In this document: positions 31,760 to 37,554 of the stretch, in pieces | Position numbering within the stretch: the first letter of the stretch is position 1 | Layout: every line of letters begins with the position of its first letter | Origin: Steroidobacteraceae bacterium | Lineage (GTDB): Bacteria; Pseudomonadota; Gammaproteobacteria; Steroidobacterales; Steroidobacteraceae | Direction of reading: 5' to 3' | DNA: 37,554 nucleotides | Assembly: GCA_025458905.1 (NCBI GenBank) | Contig: JALORN010000035.1 | Coordinates: 1-37,554, forward strand | The notes under the pieces: model-generated | Databases searched by the model: none | What the model saw: only the letters and a program-made list of their open reading frames with translations | Told to the model about the DNA's origin: nothing | Program-made: the position numbers and the translations under genes

Positions 31760-32242
31760 TCAGTGCGCCGCGAGTCGCGTCGTGCCGACCGCCGGTCGCG
31801 AGCCCCGCGAGCGGGTGTCGAGCGCGCAGGCGGCGCGCTGTGCCTGCCGGAGCTCGTCGAGCCGCGGGGTCAGCAGGTCGCTGATCTCCAGCGACCACGA
31901 CAGCGAGCGGCAGATCTCCAGGTCGTGCCGCAGCTCCGCCGTGTCGTCGAGCAGCCACTGCAGGACCTGCCGGTCGCGGTCGATCGCCCACGAGGCGCGC
32001 ATGCGCTGCGCCAGGCAGGCGAGCCGGTCGGACGAGGTGGGCGCGAGCCGGGAGTGATCCTCCCAGGGCTGGGAGGTCAGGAAGTCGTCGATCGCGCGCG
32101 CCAGGTGCCAGCGCGCACCGGCCGCGTCCTCCAGTGCCTCGCGCAGTGCCTCGTCGTGTAGCTGCGCCGCGGCGGCGCGGATGCGGTAGTAGCCGGCGCG
32201 GGCCCGGGCCCGCAGGGCGTTCAGTCGGCGGATGTCGTCCAT
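31760..32242 (-). CDS. Small helical protein, paralog 2
   Basis: 160 residues from ATG 32242 (GGAGA upstream); the open frame extends to 32299 but that would cross the promoter. Begins MDDIRRLNALRARARAGYYR and shares the blocks described for paralog 1 at 28545-29048, including DTAELRHDLEICR and LEISDLLTPRLDELR. All-helical, no signal or membrane segment. Also controlled by a sigma-54-type promoter (32295-32310), with the same -12 to ATG distance range (54 versus 67 bases). The gene following on the same strand after 155 bases is chrA. I do not recognise a function. Confidence 0.75.
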   Translation of the reverse strand: MDDIRRLNALRARARAGYYRIRAAAAQLHDEALREALEDAAGARWHLARAIDDFLTSQPWEDHSRLAPTSSDRLACLAQRMRASWAIDRDRQVLQWLLDDTAELRHDLEICRSLSWSLEISDLLTPRLDELRQAQRAACALDTRSRGSRPAVGTTRLAAH

Positions 32243-32294
32243 CGCAGCGTCTCCGGTCGCTTCGGCCCGCAGGTGCGGGTCGCAACCGCAGCGG

Positions 32295-32310
32295 TGCAAG
32301 GCACGTGCCG
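32295..32310 (-). promoter_or_regulatory. Sigma-54-type promoter for helical paralog 2
   Basis: On the minus strand CGGCACG, TGCC, TTGCA: GG at 32309-32308 and GC at 32297-32296, ten bases apart, the same match as at paralog 1 (only the first T differs from consensus). The rest of the 244-base gap (32243-32486) contains no gene that I can see. Confidence 0.6.
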
Positions 32311-32486
32311 GAACGCGGCGTCGTGCCGCCGCGACGACGGGCGGTGCGCCCGGGGCGACGGGAGGCGGGTTCGCGTGACGCCGGTCACGCGCCGTCGCGC
32401 CGGCGTCCCGGCGCGGTGGGACGGCGGGCCGTCACCGGCCGCCGCAGGCGGCAATCACTGGCCGCCGCGGCGTGTGCCGCGACCGG

Positions 32487-33158
32487 TTACTTCTGCTTCC
32501 AGGCGCCCGCGGCGTCCTGGTAGTACCAGCCAGCCTGCGCGCCGCGCTCGACCCAGCGCCGCGCGAAGGTCTTGCGGATGTCCGGCTCCCACTCGGGGTG
32601 GCCGTTGGCCTTGGCGATCTCGGCGTACAGCGTGTCGCGGTCCTTGTTGTCCTCGGCGACCAGGCGCTTGACGGTCGCGCGCTCGGCGAGCGGCGCGGCG
32701 GAGGCGTCGCGCACCTCGACCAGCCCGTTGGCCGAGAGACCGACGACGCCGGAGGCGAAGTACTTCTCGAGCTCGGCGAAGCGGGCCTTCATCGACTCGG
32801 TGACCGCGCGGATCTCGGGCGAGGAGATGTCGAGGTTCGCCTGGGCCTGCGCCTGCGCGGCCGGCACCAGCAGCTCGAGCACCCGGCCGGCGGCGACGAG
32901 CAGCACCGGCGCCTCGCTGGCGCGCAGCCGGGCGACGTCCGCCACCGGGCGCAACCCGGCGCGCGTGCCGAGCGCCGCGCCGGCGGTCGGCGCGGTGCGC
33001 GGCGCCGCGGGGCTCGCGCCGCCGCCGCTGGTCACCGAATCGATGATCTGGTCGGCGGCCTTCTCGGCGGCTGCCGCCGGGAAGTAGACGTTGATGGTGA
33101 CGCAGGCCGCGGCCGCGAGGCTCGCGAGCGCGACGTTCAGGCGCATGACCTTTCGCAT
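32487..33158 (-). CDS. DUF1318 (YdbL-like) lipoprotein with YnbE-like N-terminal tail
   Basis: 223 residues from ATG 33158, eight bases after GAGGA; ATG 33164 is also possible. A lipoprotein signal ends ASLAAAAC, followed by VTINVYFPAAAAEKAADQII. A linker (about 45-100) leads to the DUF1318 core: LDISSPEIRAVTESMKARFA, ASGVVGLSANGLVEVRDAS, LVAEDNKDRDTLYAEIAKAN and PDIRKTFARRWVE. In Escherichia coli, YnbE is a tiny lipoprotein with a C-terminal ITINMNV-type strand that docks with YdbH, and YdbL is a separate periplasmic chaperone. Here one polypeptide seems to carry both. The ydbH-like gene lies directly upstream on the same strand, 179 bases away. Confidence 0.85.
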   Translation of the reverse strand: MRKVMRLNVALASLAAAACVTINVYFPAAAAEKAADQIIDSVTSGGGASPAAPRTAPTAGAALGTRAGLRPVADVARLRASEAPVLLVAAGRVLELLVPAAQAQAQANLDISSPEIRAVTESMKARFAELEKYFASGVVGLSANGLVEVRDASAAPLAERATVKRLVAEDNKDRDTLYAEIAKANGHPEWEPDIRKTFARRWVERGAQAGWYYQDAAGAWKQK

Positions 33159-33337
33159 GGGCATCTTCCTCTGCAGGGACCGGGGTCCCCGGCTACCACT
33201 GACGGCCGCGTCCCGCGGGTGCGGCGCGCGACGAACCATTGTCCCCGCTCGGGATGAACGGCTCCTGAAGGCGGCAGTTTAACGAATGTCGGGGCGTCGC
33301 GAGTGCGCGGCCGGAGGGCTCGCGGCACGCCCACGGG

Positions 33338-35425
33338 TCACGGCGCCTTGCCGATCTGCGCCTCGCCGGCGTTGCCGATCTGCGAGACGAGCTGTGGCCA
33401 GTTCACGCGGCCGGCGGTGCCGATGATGTTGATCCGCGGGATGCCGCTGCCCTTGAGGATGTAGTAGCCGATGCCGCCGGGCTCGACGCCCGACATCAGG
33501 CAGACCTCGTTCTGCAGCCGGCAGCGGATGCCGAGCTTCTCGTAGTCGTACTCGTCGAACATCCTGAATACCCCGCTCTGCAGCGCCGCGACCACGCCGC
33601 CGCCACCGCCGCCGACGTTCGAGAGGGTGCCGACCGCGCGGGCGCTGATGCGCTTGCGGCCGCGCAGCCCCGGCGGCGTCTGCAGGTAGGCGTCGAACGC
33701 GACCGGCGACCAGGCGAACAGCTCCAGGCCCCGGACCGCGCCCTCGAGCCGTCCGGTGATCATCCCGATCTCGAAGGTGCGGGTCACCAGGGCGAGGTCG
33801 AGGTCCTGCAGCTCGATGTCGGCGAACACGCGCGGCCAGCGGCCGAGCGGGTCCTGCAGGCGGATGTTGCGCCCGACGATCGTGCCGTCGAACACGCGCG
33901 CCTCGAGGTCGCCGCCGAAGGTCAGCTCGGCGTCGCGGAACGCGACGCGCGGGATGCGGCCCGAGAGCGTGCCGGCGAACTCCGGCCAGCCGAAGGCCCG
34001 CGCGATCTTCGGCATGCTGATCGGCTCGATGTCGCCCTCGAACTCGAGCGCCTGGCGTGCAGTGCCGGCGTCGCGCACCGCCAGCTCGCGGATCGCGAGC
34101 GCGCCGTCGAAGATCGGCAGGCGCGCCGGTTTCAGCAGTGCGAACGACCGGCCCTGGGTCGCGAAGTCGAGGCGCGCCGCGCCGCCCGAGAGCCCATAGG
34201 CACCGCCCTCGCGCCACTCGAGGTGGGACGCCGCCGGCGGCGCCGCGCCCGCGGCAGCCCAGTGCAGCGCACCGCGCAGGTCCTTCAGCCACAGCCGCCC
34301 GCGGGTGTCGCGCAGCTCGAGCCCGTCGAGCGTGGCGTCGGCGCGCACGATCGCATCGTCGACGAGCTCGACGTGGCCGGACAGCGTGCCGGCGGTCTCG
34401 AGCGTGCCGAAGTCGGTGGCGGCGAGCGCGATCTGCAGGAAGCTCGTGTAGGCCGCCGGCAGCTCGATGCGCTGCAGGTCGAGCGTCGCCGAACGCACCC
34501 GGGGTGCGCCGTCCGCGAACGCGAGGCGTGCGCGGCCGCTCGCCCGCGCCAGCTCCTGCTGGTCGAGCGTCGCCGCCTCGATCGCGAGCTCGCCGTCGCG
34601 CCATGCGCCGCGCGCCTCCACCACCAGTGGGTTCGCGCCGAGGTCGAGCAGCACCGGGCCCGCGAGCGCCTGGCCGCCGGCGCTCGCGAGGCGTGCGCGC
34701 AGGCCGAGCGCGCCGCCGGGTGCCGGCACGAGCTCGGCGGAGAGCTCGACCGCGAGGTTCTCGCCGACCGTGGTGCCGGCTTCGTCGGAAAAGCCGGCCT
34801 CGGAGAGCGCCAGGCCGAGCTGGCCGGCCTCGGGCGAATCGCGCCCGCGCAGCGTGGCGCGGCCGTCGATCCGTCCCTGCACGGCGAGGTCGGCCGGCAG
34901 CGTGACGAACTTCGACAGCCAGTTGCGCAGCCCTGGCAGCGTCACGCCGTCGAGGCCGGTCGCGACCGACCAGGCGTCCGGCGTGCTCAGCACGGTGAAC
35001 TGCGCGAGCCCGCCGCCGAGCGGGATGCGCCGGCCGCGCGCGTCGAACACGCCGGTCGCCACGTCGTAACCGGCCGCGGCCGCGAACTCGAGCGGGCCGA
35101 TCGGGCTGTCGCGGGAGGTGACCACGACCCGCGGGCAACCGAAGCGCGGCGCGTCGAGGCGCGGCGCCGCGCAGCGCACGTCGAGGCGGGTGACGCTGCC
35201 GAGGCCGTCCCCGAGTTCGACGCGCGCGACCTGCAGCCGCGCAGCCGGGGCCGCGGGGCGCGCGAGGTCGAGCTGCAGCCGCAGGTCGCGCGCGACGACG
35301 CCGGGCGCGCTGACGCGCCGCGCCTCGATCACCAGGCCGTCGATCGCGAGGGCGGGGCGCGCGGCGGCGGCGAGCGCCGTGGCGCAGGCGAGGAGTGGCA
35401 GGAGCGGGCGGATGGTGCGGCGCAT
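33338..35425 (-). CDS. YdbH-like AsmA-family periplasmic protein
   Basis: 695 residues from ATG 35425; signal peptide or anchor at about 8-27 (LLPLLACATALAAAARPALA). A long beta-rich region follows, with AsmA-type repeats and, near the C-terminus, ARVFDGTIVGRNIRLQDPLG, RWPRVFADIELQDLDLALVT, GMITGRLEGAVRGLELFAWS and LSNVGGGGGGVVAALQSGVF. This GTI-G-NI-x-DPLG and GRLEGAV block is characteristic of the YdbH branch. YdbH spans the periplasm and, with YnbE, bridges the membranes to move phospholipids, partly redundant with TamB. The YdbL-like lipoprotein is encoded next. No SD is obvious. Confidence 0.82.
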   Translation of the reverse strand: MRRTIRPLLPLLACATALAAAARPALAIDGLVIEARRVSAPGVVARDLRLQLDLARPAAPAARLQVARVELGDGLGSVTRLDVRCAAPRLDAPRFGCPRVVVTSRDSPIGPLEFAAAAGYDVATGVFDARGRRIPLGGGLAQFTVLSTPDAWSVATGLDGVTLPGLRNWLSKFVTLPADLAVQGRIDGRATLRGRDSPEAGQLGLALSEAGFSDEAGTTVGENLAVELSAELVPAPGGALGLRARLASAGGQALAGPVLLDLGANPLVVEARGAWRDGELAIEAATLDQQELARASGRARLAFADGAPRVRSATLDLQRIELPAAYTSFLQIALAATDFGTLETAGTLSGHVELVDDAIVRADATLDGLELRDTRGRLWLKDLRGALHWAAAGAAPPAASHLEWREGGAYGLSGGAARLDFATQGRSFALLKPARLPIFDGALAIRELAVRDAGTARQALEFEGDIEPISMPKIARAFGWPEFAGTLSGRIPRVAFRDAELTFGGDLEARVFDGTIVGRNIRLQDPLGRWPRVFADIELQDLDLALVTRTFEIGMITGRLEGAVRGLELFAWSPVAFDAYLQTPPGLRGRKRISARAVGTLSNVGGGGGGVVAALQSGVFRMFDEYDYEKLGIRCRLQNEVCLMSGVEPGGIGYYILKGSGIPRINIIGTAGRVNWPQLVSQIGNAGEAQIGKAP

Positions 35426-35514
35426 CGGCGCGATTCTAGCGTCCGCGGCACGGCGGGTGCCGTCGCCGTCCCGGCGGCCTCGCGGCGCCGGGACGGCATC
35501 GGCCGGGGCGCGGT

Positions 35515-36192
35515 TCAGGGCGCCGCGGGCGGCGGCGTGTTCTCGCGCGTGACGGTGGTGGTGCACTTGCCGGCCGCGCGGTCGCAGCTCTTCACCACGT
35601 CCTGCTCGAGGGTGCGGCCACCCGGTGTCACGACCGTGCGGTCGATCGTCATGCCGTCTGCGGTGCGCGTGCGCGTCGCGTCCACCGAGGCGCTGCGACC
35701 GTCGAAGCCCGAGTAGTCGACGCTGCGGGTCGCGGTGCCGGCTTCCCGGTCGCGGCTGACCGCCACGTCGCGGGTCGCAACCTGGCCCTCGGCATTGGTC
35801 ACGGTGGTGTTGCGCGTGAAGCCGTCGTCGGTCCGGCGGGTGACGGTGGTCGCGTTGCCGGCGTCGCCGTTCGGGCGCGTCCAGGCGGACTCGCGCGTGC
35901 GAGTGCCGGCCTCGCGATCGCGGGTCACCGCGACGTCGCGCGAGGCGCTGCGCCCGTCGGCGCCTTCCCAGCGGTCGCTGCGGAGGCGGCCGTTCTCGGT
36001 GCGCTGGGTCTCGGTGGTGCGCGGCCAGCCGCCGCCGGCCGCGCGCCGCGGCTGCGGGGCGCCGGTCATCGCGCCGCCACGCGCACCGCCGCCGCGCTCG
36101 CGCGCCTCGGCGGCACCGGCCGCGGCGACCAGCAGCATCGAGAGGAGGCCCGTCGCGACGACGCGGCCGAGCTTCGGGTGGGAATGGATCAT
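35515..36192 (-). CDS. Secreted Thr/Arg-rich repeat protein
   Basis: 225 residues with a signal peptide (about 1-30, ending GAAEA) and an AGGAGA SD before ATG 36192. Residues 80-216 contain roughly two and a half copies of a 55-residue repeat: GRSASRDVAVTRDREAGTRT (about 80-99), GQVATRDVAVSRDREAGTAT (136-155) and GRTLEQDVVKSCDRAAGKCT (192-211). Between them are Asp/Gly-Thr-rich strands such as TTVTRRTDDGFTRNTTVT. The last copy has a Cys pair (203, 210) that could form a disulfide. The alternating Thr/Val/Arg pattern suggests a beta-rich, extended exported protein. I do not recognise a family. Confidence 0.8.
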   Translation of the reverse strand: MIHSHPKLGRVVATGLLSMLLVAAAGAAEARERGGGARGGAMTGAPQPRRAAGGGWPRTTETQRTENGRLRSDRWEGADGRSASRDVAVTRDREAGTRTRESAWTRPNGDAGNATTVTRRTDDGFTRNTTVTNAEGQVATRDVAVSRDREAGTATRSVDYSGFDGRSASVDATRTRTADGMTIDRTVVTPGGRTLEQDVVKSCDRAAGKCTTTVTRENTPPPAAP

Positions 36193-36290
36193 GGAAGGTC
36201 TCCTGCGAGGGAAATGGGGGTGTCGTCGGGACTGGCAACGCGGCGCGTGCGCGCCGGTTGACGCGCGGCGCGGCGCCGGCCGGCTGGGCC

Positions 36291-36310
36291 GGATCGGATC
36301 CGATCGGATC
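36291..36310. repeat. GGATC pentamer repeat with 14-bp palindrome
   Basis: Four tandem GGATC-like units (one reads CGATC); bases 36292-36305 (GATCGGATCCGATC) form a perfect palindrome. It lies in the 148-base gap between the repeat protein and the PAP2 pseudogene. It also contains many GATC sites. No known role. Confidence 0.45.
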
Positions 36311-36340
36311 GGGCGCGTGATCCGTGACGTGCCCGGCGGA

Positions 36341-36379
36341 TCAGCGCCCGGGTGCGGGAGCCTGCGCCCCGGGCGCTGA
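36341..36379. terminator. 12-bp-arm hairpin covering the PAP2 stop codon
   Basis: TCAGCGCCCGGG (36341-36352) and CCCGGGCGCTGA (36368-36379) are perfect inverted repeats with a 15-base loop. The left arm contains the stop codon, so the hairpin is coded by the last dozen residues of the PAP2 gene. No T-run follows; it could act as a terminator with Rho or as an mRNA end stabiliser. Confidence 0.4.
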
Positions 36380-37067
36380 CATAACGCGCCCGTGCCACGC
36401 GTACGCGTAGAGCCCGAGGCAGGTGAACCAGGCGATGAACGCCGACCACAGGTCGTGCGACAGGAAATGCGCACCGGGCGCCTGCTGCGCGAAGGAGAAC
36501 GTCGCGCCGACCGCGAGTGCGCCGACGAACGCCGCGCGCGCCGCGGCCGGCCGTCGCTGCCGCAGCAGGAAGTAGAAGGCGAGCAGCGCGAAGCCCGACG
36601 ACGAGTGTGCGCCGGGGAAACAGGCCGCGTGCGGCAGCGCATCGGGGCGGTCCGCGAACACGTGCACGAACGGCCGCGTGCCGCCGAAACCCTCGAGGTC
36701 CCAGGGGCAGTCGACGTTGGTGACCTGCTTCAGCGCGCCGACGGTCGCGGTCGCCGCCAGCAGACAGGCCAGCACGAAACCCGCCGGCCGTCGCCAATGG
36801 TGTCGCCGCGCGCCGACGAACGACGCGCCGAACGCCAGCAGCGCGCTCAGTGCCACCAGGCGCATCGCGTCGCGGCCGCCCGTGCAACAGGTTGCGCGCC
36901 CACCAGGCGTTGCGTGCCGGGAAGCGGCCGGCGGCGTCGTCGTAGAAGAAGCGCGCCGCGATCCGCAGGTCGATGTCGGTGGTCGCCAACAGTGTCGCCA
37001 GTGCCACGAATGCCAGCAGCGGCAACAGTGCGTGCGACATCCAGAAGCGTCGATCGAGGTTCGGCAC
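36341..37067 (-). pseudogene. PAP2-family phosphatase split by a frameshift
   Basis: Two frames together give one protein. Frame A from GTG 37067 (or ATG 37040) reads SHALLPLLAFVALATLLATT, DIDLRIAARFFYDDAAGRFP and ARNAWWARNLLH. At about 36880 the reading moves to a second frame, which continues GGRDAMRLVALSALLAFGAS, LKQVTNVDCPWDLEGFGGTR, ACFPGAHSSSGFALLAFYFL and AHFLSHDLWSAF, ending at 36341. The joined product (about 240 residues) has the usual length and motif order of this PAP2 subgroup, so about two bases seem missing near CACGGG. Frame A alone would run on as a nonsense tail. It may be a real lesion or a sequencing or assembly error. The 174-residue frame from ATG 36865 could still be translated but lacks the first membrane segments. 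Confidence 0.75.
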
Positions 37068-37082
37068 CCGCGGATTCTGAGT

Positions 37083-37088
37083 TACACT
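37083..37088 (+). promoter_or_regulatory. Candidate -10 element (TACACT) for response regulator
   Basis: TACACT, 63 bases before GTG 37151, in the 83-base gap shared with the divergent PAP2 gene. No good -35 is visible. The same hexamer is found before the ABC exporter. Confidence 0.3.
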
Positions 37089-37150
37089 TCGACGCGGTCT
37101 CAACCAGCGGTGCGCGCGGTCGATCGGCGCATCGAGCGAGGCGTCGATCC

Positions 37151-37554
37151 GTGACAGAGTCCAGCGGGCAGCCGGCCGGGTTCTCGGGCAAGCGCGCTCT
37201 GATCGTCGACGACTCCAAGTCGGCGCGCGCCTTCCTCGCACGGATGCTCGAGAAGCACGGTCTCGAGGTCGACACCGCCGAGACCGCCGAGCAGGCCATC
37301 GTCTACCTCGCTCGCACCCGTCCCGACGTCATCTTCATGGACCACCTGATGCCGGGCATGGACGGCTTCCAGGCCGTGCAGTCGATCAAGAACAACCCGC
37401 GCACCGCGACCATCCCGATCATGATGTTCACCTCGCAGGAAGGTGAGCTCTACCTCGGTCAGGCGCGCGCGCTCGGCGCGCTCGGCGTGCTGCCGAAGCA
37501 GGTCAAGCCGGCCGAGGTCTCGACGGTGCTGCACCAGCTGCGGCTCGTGCCCGA
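37151..37554 (+). CDS. CheY-like response regulator receiver protein (3' end outside window)
   Basis: 134 residues are visible from GTG 37151. Receiver-domain landmarks: acidic pair Asp20/Asp21 (ALIVDDSKSARAFL), phospho-acceptor Asp64 (VIFMDHLMPGMDGF), Thr94/Ser95 (IMMFTSQEG) and Lys116 (GVLPKQVKP). The receiver is complete at about residue 130, so either the gene ends just past the window or an output domain follows. No partner kinase is visible. The start lacks a strong SD, but upstream codons give no better choice. Divergent from the PAP2 pseudogene. Confidence 0.9.
   Translation, partial: MTESSGQPAGFSGKRALIVDDSKSARAFLARMLEKHGLEVDTAETAEQAIVYLARTRPDVIFMDHLMPGMDGFQAVQSIKNNPRTATIPIMMFTSQEGELYLGQARALGALGVLPKQVKPAEVSTVLHQLRLVP

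Noticed and set aside
1..37554. tRNA, rRNA, CRISPR or riboswitch elements
   Set aside because: Looked for cloverleaf-type or regularly spaced repeats and conserved riboswitch cores by eye; none seen, though a covariance search was not possible.

Overview
The window is very GC-rich (about 70% by eye), densely coded, and most genes overlap or abut. Gene content (TamA/TamB, a YdbH/YdbL-type pair, an FlhC-like regulator, a ligase-associated repair cassette, sigma-54-type promoters) points to a Gram-negative proteobacterium. I think a gammaproteobacterium near Xanthomonadales, Steroidobacterales or Nevskiales is most likely, but nothing here fixes the taxon. I see no rRNA, tRNA, CRISPR array, transposase or prophage.

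Layout. 1-959: 5' part of a molybdopterin enzyme of the pyrogallol-transhydroxylase type with an SCP2-like N-terminal domain, running off the left edge. 1142-7621 (minus): tamA-tamB-PAP2 phosphatase, a tightly packed envelope operon. 7664-10119 (minus): nudC, a DUF4126 membrane protein and an NRDE protein. 10168-11700: an FlhC-like regulator and a divergent protein with an FlhD-like C-terminus, sharing an AT-rich control region. 11766-15644 (minus): orphan peptide-binding protein, two small proteins (one CsbD) and a triple-META secreted protein. 15828-21647 (plus): two-gene ABC exporter, CsgG-like protein, a perfect 61-bp-arm palindrome, SRAP protein, MsrB, a GH17-like glycosidase and a small L7/L12-like membrane protein. 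21677-28394 (minus): the ligase-associated repair cassette (exonuclease, ATP-dependent ligase, Lhr-type helicase, PdeM nuclease), followed by an XRE/MmyB-type regulator. 28545-32242: two paralogous small helical proteins flanking a YihY membrane protein and a ChrA transporter. 32487-36192 (minus): a YdbH-like AsmA-family protein, its YnbE/YdbL-like lipoprotein and a repeat-rich secreted protein. 36341-37554: a frameshifted PAP2 phosphatase and, divergently, the 5' part of a CheY-like regulator.

Themes. Two independent AsmA-family inter-membrane lipid bridges (TamB and the YdbH-like protein) and two PAP2 phosphatases give the window an envelope-lipid flavour. DNA and protein damage repair is the second theme (ligase cassette, SRAP, MsrB, NudC). 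The most unusual regulatory signal is a set of sigma-54-type promoters: two match GGCACG-N4-TTGCA exactly, one in front of each small helical paralog, and a third near-consensus site points at yihY.
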